Notes under the pieces: generated by a model | What the model was told of the DNA's origin: nothing | The model's database searches: none | What the model saw: the letters and a program-made list of their open reading frames with translations, nothing else | Shown here: positions 7,971 to 15,790 of the stretch, one piece after another | How the letters are laid out: each line of letters opens with the position of its first letter | How positions within the stretch are numbered: position 1 is the first letter of the stretch | Source: Pseudomonas sp. LB-090624 | Lineage (GTDB): Bacteria > Pseudomonadota > Gammaproteobacteria > Pseudomonadales > Pseudomonadaceae | Reading direction: 5' to 3' | Length of the DNA: 32,164 nucleotides | Assembly: GCF_003205205.1 (NCBI RefSeq) | Contig: NZ_QJRL01000041.1 | Span: 1 to 32,164 of the forward strand | Made by a program: the position numbers and the translations under genes

Positions 7971-8096
7971 GCGCAGCGTAAGACTTTTCCCACACCGCAG
8001 CGCGTTGGTTGAACCACGCGTCTGTTTGCGCAGCGCGCACCAGCCGGTAAATTGCAAGACCCGGCACGGAAGCCTTTACCCAACAGGGAACCCCCC

Positions 8097-8423
8097 ATGA
8101 GCAAATTTGATTTTCAGCTGGCCTACACCATCAAGCCAAATAACCCTGCCCGCGATGAAGCCGATGCGGCGCTGGCGCGTCTGCACCTGCGCGAAAAGCT
8201 CGGGCTGGACACCGTCGAGCACATTGAAACCACCCTGCTGGGCATGATCACGCTCAAGAGCACCACCCTCGCTGAGCGCAAACGGGAAGCTGAAAAGCTG
8301 GTTCACGATTACCTTCATGACGCGCTGAAGGAATTGCGCGTGCTGTCTACCGTGAAGTTCTACGGCTGCCTGATGGTAGACGGGCTCGGCCCAGCGATGC
8401 GTTTCGACATCCTGCCTAAATGA
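8097..8423 (+). CDS. conserved hypothetical protein, 108 residues
   Basis: A short soluble protein beginning MSKFDFQLAYTIKPNNPARD. It is mostly helical, with a charged middle (LAERKREAEKLVHDYLHDALKELR) and a C-terminal strand-like part (VKFYGCLMVDGLGPAMRFDILPK). There is no signal peptide or membrane segment. AGGGA lies 8 nt before the ATG. It resembles small conserved Pseudomonas proteins of unknown function that I cannot place in a named family. It is divergent from the RidA-like gene, and a candidate terminator hairpin follows at 8430. Confidence 0.8.
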   Translation: MSKFDFQLAYTIKPNNPARDEADAALARLHLREKLGLDTVEHIETTLLGMITLKSTTLAERKREAEKLVHDYLHDALKELRVLSTVKFYGCLMVDGLGPAMRFDILPK

Positions 8424-8429
8424 ACCCGA

Positions 8430-8466
8430 CGGCCTCAGGCGCCCCCGCGTCCGAGGCCGCAACTGG
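8430..8466 (+). terminator. candidate hairpin terminator between convergent genes
   Basis: CGGCCTC (8430-8436) pairs with GAGGCCG (8453-8459), with an inner GG/CC pair, and is followed within 10 bp by the first bases of a short T-run that continues past 8466 (CATTTTT). It lies between the stops of the genes at 8097-8423 and 8467-8679. The long loop and imperfect T-run make it a weak call. Confidence 0.4.
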
Positions 8467-8679
8467 TCATTTTTCCTGCAGCACCGCCCTGCCCTTCACC
8501 GCCCGCGGACCGCGCCAGGCCCAGAACAGCAAACCTGGGAAGGGTGCGTAGACCACGAAGACGACCCACAGCATCTTGCGCTCGGCGCGCCGCTCACTGC
8601 CGATGATGTGCCAGATGGCCCAGATTTCCAGAAGGATGACCAGGGCTGCGATGATGATCCAGATCGTTCCGATTTCCAT
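8467..8679 (-). CDS. small membrane protein, PLDc_N-like
   Basis: A 70-residue protein with two hydrophobic helices (IGTIWIIIAALVILLEIWAIWHII and MLWVVFVVYAPFPGLLFWAW) joined by a basic turn (SERRAERK). This two-helix pattern with a conserved Pro and Trp after the second helix is like the phospholipase-D nuclease N-terminal (PLDc_N) domain found alone or ahead of cardiolipin synthases. No nuclease or synthase domain follows, so it is a stand-alone membrane protein of unknown role. GGAG lies 8 nt before ATG 8679. Confidence 0.8.
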   Translation of the reverse strand: MEIGTIWIIIAALVILLEIWAIWHIIGSERRAERKMLWVVFVVYAPFPGLLFWAWRGPRAVKGRAVLQEK

Positions 8680-8781
8680 GTGCGCTCTCCCATTGGCATG
8701 TAATGGGTTGGGTCGCAGCGGGCGCTGAGGGTTCAGATTGATTTGCGCAGGACTGCTTCTCAAGAGCCCTGCGGCATGGCC

Positions 8782-9252
8782 TCAATGCTGCGCTGCGGTC
8801 TCCAGCGCTGCCTTCAACGCGGCTGCATCGGCAAATGACCGCTGGCTGACCAACGCGCGCTGCTCAAGTTGCAACCACTGCACCTGGCCCTCCTGCCCGG
8901 TGTACCGGTTGGCCACTCGCCCTTCACGGTCAAGCAGCACCCGGTAGCTGTAATCGCGCATGGCCGGGATGGCGAACAGTTTGCTGATCAGCGCAGGCAT
9001 ACGCTGGATGTCGGCCACGAACACCGCATCGCGCGCCTCCAGGTAACCTTTGGGCTGCTCGGCCAGCACCGCGTTGACCAGCTTGGCGCCGTCCATGTCA
9101 CGTGCCACCAGCAAAACCTTGGTGTCGTCCCCAAGGCTGTAGGCCTGGTCGTACTGATCGAGCAGCGTGAACGGTGCAAGCTTGTCGCCGGGCTCCACGG
9201 CATTGGCCAGCAGCGGCAGCAGGCTGAACAACAAGGCAGCGGCATATTTCAT
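8782..9252 (-). CDS. periplasmic thioredoxin-fold-like protein without cysteine
   Basis: A 156-residue protein with a signal peptide (MKYAAALLFSLLPLLANA, cleavage before VEPG). The mature part starts like AhpC/TSA and YtfJ-type thioredoxin-fold proteins (GDKLAPFTLLDQYDQAYSL, then DTKVLLVARDM, then a late strand YRVLLDREGRVANRY). There is no cysteine anywhere in the protein, so it cannot do thiol-disulfide chemistry and is probably a binding or structural relative. ATG 9252 is chosen because AGGAT lies 8 nt before it; an ATG 9 bp upstream sits directly on that element. The 161-bp gap to the divergent AraC-type gene shows no clear motif. Confidence 0.75.
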   Translation of the reverse strand: MKYAAALLFSLLPLLANAVEPGDKLAPFTLLDQYDQAYSLGDDTKVLLVARDMDGAKLVNAVLAEQPKGYLEARDAVFVADIQRMPALISKLFAIPAMRDYSYRVLLDREGRVANRYTGQEGQVQWLQLEQRALVSQRSFADAAALKAALETAAQH

Positions 9253-9413
9253 CAGTGGCATCCTCAATGACCAAGGCGCCAGCATAGCGTCAAAGCGCCA
9301 AGCCTTACAGGTTGCCTGAACACGACCTGTAATACGACACAGCCACCCGGGACATTGTCTTTCCCCCTGCCACCCGCCACACTCTCCAGGCCAGCCAGGA
9401 AGCGGAGTCCAGA

Positions 9414-10421
9414 GTGCCCACGCCACGCCAGTTCAGCAAGAAGACCAGCACCAGCAACATGCTGCGGCTCAAGACCAGCAGCGCCAATGCCCAGGCCCCC
9501 TATCGGGTCGATTTCGTCCTGCTCGAACACTTCTCCATGGCCAGTTTCACCGTGGCCATGGACGTGCTGGTCACCGCCAACCTGTTGCGTGCCGACAGTT
9601 TCCGGTTCACCCCACTGTCGTTGGACGGCGACCGTGTGGTCAGCGACCTGGGGCTGGAACTGGTGGCCACCGATCTGTCGGCGGAGGCATTGAAAGACCT
9701 GGACCTGCTGGTGATTTGCGGCGGCTTGCGCACACCCCTGAAGTACCTGGAGCTAGACCGCCTGCTGGGCGATTGCGCTGCCCATGGCATGGCCCTGGGT
9801 GGTCTGTGGAACGGCGCGTGGTTCCTTGGCCGCGCCGGGGTACTGGACGACTACGGCTGCAGCATCCACCCCGAGCAGCGCGCCAGCCTGTCCGAACGCA
9901 GCCCGCAAACCCGCATTACCCCCGCCAGCTTCACCCTCGACCGCGACCGCCTCAGCGCCGCCAGCCCCAATGGCGCCATGGAGTTGATGCTGGGCCTGGT
10001 GCGCCGCCTGTATGGCGATGGCCTGGCCGAAGGCGTGGAGGAAATCCTCTCGTTCTCCGGTGCCCGTTACCGCCAGGTGGGCCCGGGGGCGAAAAAGTCC
10101 ATGAGCCTGCACCTGCGCACCATTGTCGAACTGATGGAAAACAACCTTGAGGAAACCCTCAGCCTCGACCAGCTCGCCGCCTATAGCGGGCGCTCGCGGC
10201 GGCAGATCGACCGGCTGTTCCAGGCACAGCTGGGCACCTCGCCCCGGCGCTACTACATGGAATTGCGCATTACCAAGAGCCGCAGGCTGCTGCAGTATTC
10301 CGACCTGTCGGTGATGGAGGTGGCGGTGGCCTGCGGGTTTGTTTCGGTGTCGCACTTCAGCAAGTGCTATGCGGCGTACTTCGGCTACCCGCCGTCGCGG
10401 GAGCAACGGCTGGGCGAGTGA
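9414..10421 (+). CDS. GlxA-type AraC-family transcriptional regulator
   Basis: A 335-residue regulator with an N-terminal DJ-1/PfpI-like domain (about residues 30-200; FTVAMDVLVTANLL, LDLLVICGGLRTPLKY) and a C-terminal AraC double HTH (about 230-330; LSLDQLAAYSGRSRRQIDRLF, then VMEVAVACGFVSVSHFSKCY). This two-domain layout is that of GlxA/GbdR/CdhR/ArgR-like regulators, which in Pseudomonas control use of nitrogen compounds such as betaines, carnitine and arginine; the effector here is unknown. The GTG start at 9414 has GGAG seven nt upstream; an ATG at 9459 is the alternative. It stands alone, facing the TetR gene. Confidence 0.9.
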   Translation: MPTPRQFSKKTSTSNMLRLKTSSANAQAPYRVDFVLLEHFSMASFTVAMDVLVTANLLRADSFRFTPLSLDGDRVVSDLGLELVATDLSAEALKDLDLLVICGGLRTPLKYLELDRLLGDCAAHGMALGGLWNGAWFLGRAGVLDDYGCSIHPEQRASLSERSPQTRITPASFTLDRDRLSAASPNGAMELMLGLVRRLYGDGLAEGVEEILSFSGARYRQVGPGAKKSMSLHLRTIVELMENNLEETLSLDQLAAYSGRSRRQIDRLFQAQLGTSPRRYYMELRITKSRRLLQYSDLSVMEVAVACGFVSVSHFSKCYAAYFGYPPSREQRLGE

Positions 10422-10494
10422 CCCGCGCCATGGCCGAGGCTGAACCTTTCGCGCAAGGCTCAACCCGGCCATCTGGCAACGCTCAGGGACGGTG

Positions 10495-11166
10495 CTAGAC
10501 CTGGATATACCGCAGCACCGCATCGCAGATCATCGCCTTGTGCCGCAGCTTGACCTCGTCGTCCGACAGGTCGATCTGGAAGATCTCGCCGAAGGTATGG
10601 CGGTTGGACACCCGATAGAAGCAGAACGAACTCATCAGCATGTGCAGGTCGATAACCTCGATACCGGCACGGAACACACCCTCCTCTACCCCGCGGCGCA
10701 GGGTGTTGCCCAGGGCCTCGAGCACCAGGCTGCTCATTTCGCGAATGGCCGGCGACTGCTTGACGTACTCGCCATAGTGGATGTTTTCGGTGCAGATGAT
10801 CCGCACGAAATCGACATTGCGGTCATGGTGGTCGAAGGTGAACTCCACCAGACGGCGGATCGCCTGATCGGCTGGCAGCGACTCCAGGTCCAGGCTCTGC
10901 TCGGTCTTGCGAATATCGCCGTACAGCTTGATCAGGCACTCGCAGTACAGCTGCTCCTTGCTGCCGAAGTAGTAGTAGATCATGCGCTTGGAGGTGGCCG
11001 TACGTTCGGCGATGGCGTCGACGCGGGCGCCGGCCAGCCCTTGCTGGACGAACTCGTTGATGGCGGCCTGGAGGATGTCCTCGCGGGTTTTCTCGGGGTT
11101 GTTCTTGCGCGTTCTGCGCACCCCTTCGGTTTCAGGCTGGCCAAGGCCGACTACGGAATCACTCAT
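10495..11166 (-). CDS. TetR-family transcriptional regulator
   Basis: A 223-residue regulator. The N-terminal DNA-binding domain (about residues 20-75) contains REDILQAAINEFVQQGLAGA, VDAIAERTATSKRMIYYYF and GSKEQLY, textbook TetR. The rest is a helical ligand domain (EFTFDHHDRNVDFVRIICTENIHYGEYVK region), like that of regulators of small-molecule catabolism, but I cannot name the ligand. ATG 11166 is preferred to the GTG 6 bp upstream. The beta-propeller gene at 11291 lies upstream on the same strand, 124 bp away. Confidence 0.9.
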   Translation of the reverse strand: MSDSVVGLGQPETEGVRRTRKNNPEKTREDILQAAINEFVQQGLAGARVDAIAERTATSKRMIYYYFGSKEQLYCECLIKLYGDIRKTEQSLDLESLPADQAIRRLVEFTFDHHDRNVDFVRIICTENIHYGEYVKQSPAIREMSSLVLEALGNTLRRGVEEGVFRAGIEVIDLHMLMSSFCFYRVSNRHTFGEIFQIDLSDDEVKLRHKAMICDAVLRYIQV

Positions 11167-11290
11167 ACCCACTCACAGGCTGTTTATTGGAATGCGGGGA
11201 TTATCCGTTAGCACGGCCATGCAGGGAAGCACGCTGTTGGTCGGGTAGCCATGTCAACGTGCTGCCGGGCGGCTTCTGCCAGGCGCCGGA

Positions 11291-12172
11291 TCAGTCGCGC
11301 CGGGCGGTGACAGGCTCCGGCGGCGGCGTCAGGTGCAGCACGCGGTTACGCCCACCCTCGGCCAGCAGGTAACCGCCATTGCCATCGGCAGTGATCGCCT
11401 GAGGCGCCTTGAGGAAGGTCAGCACAGTGTGCTGGCTGCCATCGGCATCGATGCGCAGCAGGCGGGCACGGTGGGTGTTGTCCTCGCTGATCCACAGGCC
11501 ACGCTGGTCACAGTACAGGAACGTGGGGTTGCGCAGGCCATCGACCACCACCGGGTCACGGCCATCGTCGGCCAAGGCGCGGACCCTGCCTTTGGCTTTT
11601 TCGGTGTACAGCAGGCGGCCCCCGCAACCGGTGAGTCCTTCGGTTTCGGTCAAGCCGGAACGCAGCACTTCAAGCTGGCCACTGCTCCAGTCATAACGCA
11701 TCAGCCGGCCGTTGCCCTTGCGGTCTTCGATGGCATACAGGTGGTCGCCGTCGTTCCACAGGCCTTGCACGCTCTCGCCGTCGAACAGCCGGGTTACCTG
11801 GCCATCACGGGCCAGGCTGACAGGTGCCGCACCACCTTCCTGGCTGAACACCCAGCCACCTTGCGCCGCTACCATGCCGTCTGGCTTGGAGAGGTTGTCG
11901 ATGACCACGACCCGGTCACCCTGGGCGGTAATCTTGAGGATGCTCCCCTGGCCATCGTCCAGCTCGCGGCTGACCAGCAGGCTGCCATCAGCTTGCGGCA
12001 GCAGCGCAGCGGCCTTGGTGACATCAGGGTGCAGCACCTCGACGTCCCAGCCAGCGGCGGCCTGGACCGGGTAGAAACTCTGCCATGCGAAGAAACCCAA
12101 GGTGGAAGCAAGCAGGCCAGAGATGGCGGTGCAGGCGATGCGGGTGCGGCGCTTGCGCAGGATGTGCGGCAT
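11291..12172 (-). CDS. exported SMP-30/NHL-like beta-propeller protein
   Basis: A 293-residue protein with a basic N-terminus and one hydrophobic segment (about residues 11-35, ending in PVQAAAG) that could be a signal peptide or membrane anchor. The rest is repeated short strands with the style of SMP-30/gluconolactonase and NHL propellers: DGSLLVSRELDDGQGSILKI, NLSKPDGMVAAQGGWVF, NDGDHLYAIEDRKGNGRLM, NTHRARLLRIDADG, ITADGNGGYLLAEGGRNRVL. Lactonase metal ligands cannot be assigned with confidence. GAGGAG lies 8 nt before ATG 12172. It is divergent from the sulfonate-type binding protein gene. Confidence 0.78.
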   Translation of the reverse strand: MPHILRKRRTRIACTAISGLLASTLGFFAWQSFYPVQAAAGWDVEVLHPDVTKAAALLPQADGSLLVSRELDDGQGSILKITAQGDRVVVIDNLSKPDGMVAAQGGWVFSQEGGAAPVSLARDGQVTRLFDGESVQGLWNDGDHLYAIEDRKGNGRLMRYDWSSGQLEVLRSGLTETEGLTGCGGRLLYTEKAKGRVRALADDGRDPVVVDGLRNPTFLYCDQRGLWISEDNTHRARLLRIDADGSQHTVLTFLKAPQAITADGNGGYLLAEGGRNRVLHLTPPPEPVTARRD

Positions 12173-12304
12173 GTAGGGGCTCCTCGGGATTGCCGGGGAT
12201 CCTAGCAAGGGAATGTGAAAAACATGTCGAAACTTACCCATCGGTTACAAAAAACAAAAGGATATAAAAATAACTAAACAATCTAACAAAAATGCATAAA
12301 GAAA

Positions 12305-12333
12305 TTGAAAGACCAATGCCTGGTCCTTAGGCT
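12305..12333 (+). promoter_or_regulatory. candidate promoter and operator of the binding-protein gene
   Basis: TTGAAA (12305-12310) and TAGGCT (12328-12333) are separated by 17 bp. The spacer contains a perfect 5-bp inverted repeat, GACCA-atgcc-TGGTC (12311-12325), a plausible repressor site. Just upstream (about 12245-12305) the sequence is unusually AT-rich for this chromosome and could act as an UP element. Confidence 0.45.
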
Positions 12334-12372
12334 GAGTGCATCGCCCAACACCCGATCAAAGGAACGATAGCC

Positions 12373-13353
12373 ATGCCTGCCCGCCCCCTCTCTCCGTTGC
12401 GCCGACTATTGGTCGGCGGCCTGCTGGCCAGTATTGCCAGCGCCCTTTTACCCTGGTCCCAAGCCCTCGCCGATAACCCTGAGACCCTGCGCATCGGTTA
12501 TCAGAAGTTCAACAGCATCAACATCCTCAAAGGCAGCGGCGCCCTGGAAAAGGCACTGGCGGCACAAGGTGTGAAAGTCAGCTGGCACGAGTTCGCCGCC
12601 GGCCCCCAGCTGCTCGAGGCACTGAGCACGGGCGCCATCGACCTGGGCCATGCCGCTGACGCGCCGTCGGTGTTTGCCCAGGCCGCCGGCAAGCCGGTGG
12701 TGTACCTGGCGGCAGAGCAGCCCTATCCACGTGGCATCGGCCTGGTGGTACGCGACCAGGACCACCTGGGCAGCGTGCAGGACCTCAAAGGCAAGCGCGT
12801 GGCCACCGGCCGTGGCTGGAATGCCCAGTACCTACTGGCCGTGGCACTGCAACAGGCTGGCCTGAGCTACCAGGACATCACCCCTGCCTACGTCAACAAT
12901 GCCGCCGATGCCGTCGCCGCCTTGCAATCGGGCAGCGTCCAGGCCGCAACCCTGTGGGACCCGTTCCTTGCCGCGGCAGAAAGCCAGCCGGGCCTGAAGA
13001 ACCTGCGCGACGGCAGCGGCCTGTCCAACAACCGCACCTTCTACCTGTCCACCGCCAGCTACGCCGACCAGCATCGCGCGCTGCTGAAAACCTTCTTCGC
13101 TGAACTGGGCAAGGTCAGCCAGTGGGCCAACGCCAAGCCGGCCGAAGTGGCCGCATTGCTGGCCCCGCAGCTGGGGATCAATGCCAACGTGCTGGCAGTG
13201 GCCAGCGAGCGGCGCAATTATAACGCCGTGGCCATCACCCCGCAGATCGTTGCCGAGCAACAGAAGCTGGCGGACACCTTCCAGGGCCTGGGCCTGATTC
13301 CGCGCAAGCTGCAGGTGGCCGACGCGGTCTACCCGGCTTCCGTGTTGCCTTGA
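12373..13353 (+). CDS. SsuA-like sulfonate/nitrate/taurine-type ABC substrate-binding protein
   Basis: A 326-residue periplasmic binding protein. The signal peptide spans residues 1-34 (to SQALA). The mature protein starts TLRIGYQKFNSINILKGSG and has the family's GPQLLEALSTGAIDLGHAADAPSVFAQAAG ligand-loop region and DLKGKRVATGRGWNAQYLL motif, so it most resembles aliphatic sulfonate binding proteins (SsuA). AAAGGA precedes the ATG. The following gene is an FMN monooxygenase, which fits uptake and desulfonation of an organosulfur compound. There are no ABC permease or ATPase genes nearby, so it must borrow a transporter or act differently. Confidence 0.92.
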   Translation: MPARPLSPLRRLLVGGLLASIASALLPWSQALADNPETLRIGYQKFNSINILKGSGALEKALAAQGVKVSWHEFAAGPQLLEALSTGAIDLGHAADAPSVFAQAAGKPVVYLAAEQPYPRGIGLVVRDQDHLGSVQDLKGKRVATGRGWNAQYLLAVALQQAGLSYQDITPAYVNNAADAVAALQSGSVQAATLWDPFLAAAESQPGLKNLRDGSGLSNNRTFYLSTASYADQHRALLKTFFAELGKVSQWANAKPAEVAALLAPQLGINANVLAVASERRNYNAVAITPQIVAEQQKLADTFQGLGLIPRKLQVADAVYPASVLP

Positions 13354-13367
13354 ACGGAGCCGCCAGC

Positions 13368-14732
13368 ATGCCTCGCCCGATCCGCTTCAACGCGTTCAGC
13401 ATGAATGCCGCCAGCCACCAGTCCCCTGGGTTATGGCGCCACCCGCGTAACACCAGTGTGGCGTTCAACCGCCTGGACTACTGGACCGACCTGGCCCGGC
13501 TGCTCGAACGCGGCCTGTTTGACGCCCTGTTCATCGCCGATGTGCTGGGTATCTACGATGTTTACCAGGGCGGCCCCCAGGCCGCCCTGCGCGGTGGCGT
13601 ACAGGTACCGGTGAACGACCCGCTGTTGCTGGTGCCGGCCATGGCCGGGGTTACCCGGCATTTGGGTTTTGGCGTTACGTTCTCGCTGACCTACGAACAC
13701 CCCTACCCCTTCGCCCGACGCATGTCCACGCTCGACCACCTGAGCAATGGCCGGGTTGGCTGGAACATTGTCACCGGCTATCTCGACAGCGCTGCGCGCA
13801 ACCTGGGCCAGGCGCGCCAGCTGGGCCACGACCAGCGCTACGACCTGGCCGAGGAGTACCTGCAGGTGCTGTACAAGCTGTGGGAAAAGAGCTGGGACGA
13901 CGACGCGGTAGTGCTGGAGCGCGACAGCGGGCGCTATATCGAGCCCTCGCGCGTGCACCCGATCAACCATGCAGGCGAGCATTTTCAGGTGCCCGGCATG
14001 CACCTGTGCCAGCCGTCTGCGCAACGCACCCCGGTGCTGTTCCAGGCCGGCGCTTCGGCACGTGGCCAGCAGTTTGCCGCGCGACACGCCGAATGCGTGT
14101 TCATCAGCGGGCCGACACCGACAGTGCTGCGCCGCTACGCCGACGGCATCCGCCAGGCCAGCGCAGCCGCCGGGCGTGGCCGTGACGAAGTCCTGATCTA
14201 CGCCCAGGCGCTGCTGATCGTTGCGCCTGTTCGCGAGCAAGCCGAGGCGCGCTTTGCCGAGTACCGCCGTTATGTCGACCTGGACGCCGCCCTGGCGCTG
14301 TTGTCAGGCTGGACCGGCATCGACTTTGCCGGCCTGGACCCAGACGCGCCGATCGAGTACCTGGAAAACGACGCAGGCCGTGCCGCCCTGGCCGCTTTCA
14401 CTGCCGCTGACCCGAACCGCCGCTGGACGGTACGCGAGGCCGCCGAGTTCGTGGGTTTGGGCGGCCGTGGCCCGGTGCTGGTGGGTGATCCCGGCAGCAT
14501 CGCCGACCAGCTGGAAAGCTGGCTGGACCAGACTGGCATCGACGGTTTCAACCTGACCTACGCCGTGCAACCGGACGACCTGGCCAATGTGGTCGAACTG
14601 CTGGTGCCCGAGCTGCAACGCCGTGGTCGCTACCCGCTGAACTACACCGAGGGCACCTTGCGCCACAAGCTGTTCGGCCAGGGTGACCGCCTGCCGGAGC
14701 AGCACGCGGGGCGCCAGGTCGACATTCAGTGA
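13368..14732 (+). CDS. FMNH2-dependent monooxygenase, NtaA/SnaA/DszA family
   Basis: A 454-residue bacterial-luciferase-like flavin monooxygenase. The family is shown by MPRPIRFNAFSMNAASHQSPGLW at the start, LARLLERGLFDALFIADVLG, the HPYPFARRMSTLDHLSNGRVGWNIVT core, EEYLQVLYKLWEKSW, and FQAGASARGQQFAARHAECVF. Enzymes of this class use FMNH2 and oxygen to cleave C-S or C-N bonds (nitrilotriacetate, dibenzothiophene sulfone, alkanesulfonates) and need a separate flavin reductase; none is in the window. ATG 13368 has GGAG upstream and starts 15 bp after the binding-protein stop, so the two form an operon. A TTG at 13350 is a less likely start. Confidence 0.92.
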   Translation: MPRPIRFNAFSMNAASHQSPGLWRHPRNTSVAFNRLDYWTDLARLLERGLFDALFIADVLGIYDVYQGGPQAALRGGVQVPVNDPLLLVPAMAGVTRHLGFGVTFSLTYEHPYPFARRMSTLDHLSNGRVGWNIVTGYLDSAARNLGQARQLGHDQRYDLAEEYLQVLYKLWEKSWDDDAVVLERDSGRYIEPSRVHPINHAGEHFQVPGMHLCQPSAQRTPVLFQAGASARGQQFAARHAECVFISGPTPTVLRRYADGIRQASAAAGRGRDEVLIYAQALLIVAPVREQAEARFAEYRRYVDLDAALALLSGWTGIDFAGLDPDAPIEYLENDAGRAALAAFTAADPNRRWTVREAAEFVGLGGRGPVLVGDPGSIADQLESWLDQTGIDGFNLTYAVQPDDLANVVELLVPELQRRGRYPLNYTEGTLRHKLFGQGDRLPEQHAGRQVDIQ

Positions 14733-14735
14733 TCA

Positions 14736-14790
14736 AATACCGGGTATTCCAACATTTAATTTGTGGATGGCACGCGCTCGACCCTATTCT
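14736..14790 (+). promoter_or_regulatory. candidate promoter and LysR-type site of the allE-like gene
   Basis: A candidate -35 TTGTGG (14761-14766) and -10 TATTCT (14785-14790) are 18 bp apart. Directly upstream lie a perfect palindrome AATACC-g-GGTATT (14736-14748) and an overlapping ATTCC-aacat-TTAAT dyad (14746-14760). The stretch 14739-14760 matches 16 of 22 bases with 17291-17312, just before the lysR gene, including an unbroken CCGGGTATTC. Immediately upstream of the -35 element is the usual place for a LysR activator. Confidence 0.55.
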
Positions 14791-14808
14791 GTCAGCACAT
14801 CCCCTGCG

Positions 14809-14826
14809 CCGCACCGGCCGGTGCGG
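14809..14826. promoter_or_regulatory. 18-bp perfect palindrome in the allE-like leader
   Basis: CCGCACCGGCCGGTGCGG equals its own reverse complement. It lies after the candidate promoter and 39 bp before the start codon at 14866. It could be a dimeric regulator's operator or a 5'UTR stem; with no loop bases it is better suited to protein binding on DNA. Confidence 0.6.
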
Positions 14827-14865
14827 TTCACGGCATGGGGAGAGAACAACAAGTCGAGATTGTCC

Positions 14866-15702
14866 ATGTCGAACCATTCGTACTTCGCCCCCCACGGTGG
14901 GCACCCGGCTCAAACCGAGCTGCTGACTGACCGTGCCATGTTCACCGAAGCCTACGCCGTCATCCCCAAAGGCGTGATGCGCGACATCGTCACCAGCCAC
15001 CTGCCGTTCTGGGACAAGATGCGCATGTGGGTCATCGCCCGCCCGCTGACCGGCTTTGCCGAAACCTTCTCCCAGTACATCGTCGAACTGGCACCAGAAG
15101 GCGGCAGCGAGCGCCCTGAACTGGACCCTAACGCCGAAGCCGTGGTGTTCATCGTCGAAGGCGAGCTGGACATCACCGTCGAAGGCAAGCACCACACCCT
15201 GGTACCGGGCGGCTATGCCTTCCTGGCCCCGGGCGCCGAGTGGAGCCTGCGCAACAACAGCAAATCCAACGTCACCTTCCACTGGCTGCGCAAGCACTAC
15301 CAGAAAGTTGAAGGCCTGGACGTACCGGAATCCTTCGTTACCCACCGTGACAACGCCACCGTCATCGAAATGCCGGGCACTGAAGGCCGCTGGAAAACCA
15401 CCCGCTTCGTCGACATGGCCGACATGCGCCACGACATGCACGTGAACATCGTCACCTTCCAGCCGGGCGGTGTAATCCCGTTCGCGGAAACCCACGTGAT
15501 GGAGCACGGGCTGTACGTGCTGGAAGGCAAGGCGGTGTATCGCCTGAACCAGGATTGGGTCGAGGTAGAAGCCGGCGACTTCATGTGGCTGCGCGCCTTC
15601 TGCCCACAGGCCTGCTACGCCGGCGGCCCAGGCAACTTCAGCTACCTGCTGTACAAGGACGTGAACCGTCACGTGCACCTGACCCTGAACCCTCAGCGCT
15701 AA
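14866..15702 (+). CDS. (S)-ureidoglycine aminohydrolase-like bicupin (AllE family)
   Basis: A 278-residue protein with two cupin domains (about residues 60-150 and 190-275). The C-terminal half closely follows E. coli AllE/YlbA (DMHVNIVTFQPGG, ETHVMEHGLYVLEGKAVY, NQDWVEVEAGDFMW, YKDVNRHV). The manganese ligands of plant ureidoglycine aminohydrolase, Glu-x-His-xxx-His and a Gln 40 residues after the Glu, appear as Glu208, His210, His214 and Gln248. The family reaction is ureidoglycine to ureidoglycolate plus ammonia in allantoin breakdown. No other allantoin genes are here, so the true substrate may differ. The neighbouring regulator gene shares an upstream motif with it. A terminator follows. 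Confidence 0.88.
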   Translation: MSNHSYFAPHGGHPAQTELLTDRAMFTEAYAVIPKGVMRDIVTSHLPFWDKMRMWVIARPLTGFAETFSQYIVELAPEGGSERPELDPNAEAVVFIVEGELDITVEGKHHTLVPGGYAFLAPGAEWSLRNNSKSNVTFHWLRKHYQKVEGLDVPESFVTHRDNATVIEMPGTEGRWKTTRFVDMADMRHDMHVNIVTFQPGGVIPFAETHVMEHGLYVLEGKAVYRLNQDWVEVEAGDFMWLRAFCPQACYAGGPGNFSYLLYKDVNRHVHLTLNPQR

Positions 15703-15718
15703 GCACAGGCTGAAGCCC

Positions 15719-15751
15719 GCAAGCCCGCCAACCTGGCGGGCTTGCTGTTTG
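15719..15751 (+). terminator. terminator after the allE-like gene
   Basis: A perfect 12-bp stem, GCAAGCCCGCCA (15719-15730) with TGGCGGGCTTGC (15734-15745), has a very short loop and is followed by TGTTT. It begins 17 bp after the stop codon. The T-run is poor but the stem is strong. Confidence 0.7.
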
Positions 15752-15790
15752 CGGCACATACTGAAACACCCTCCCCGCGCGGTACCAGCC

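Noticed and set aside
11228..11263. Inverted repeat AGCACG...CGTGCT between the beta-propeller and TetR genes
   Set aside because: Only 6 bp with a 24-bp loop and no T-run; expected by chance.
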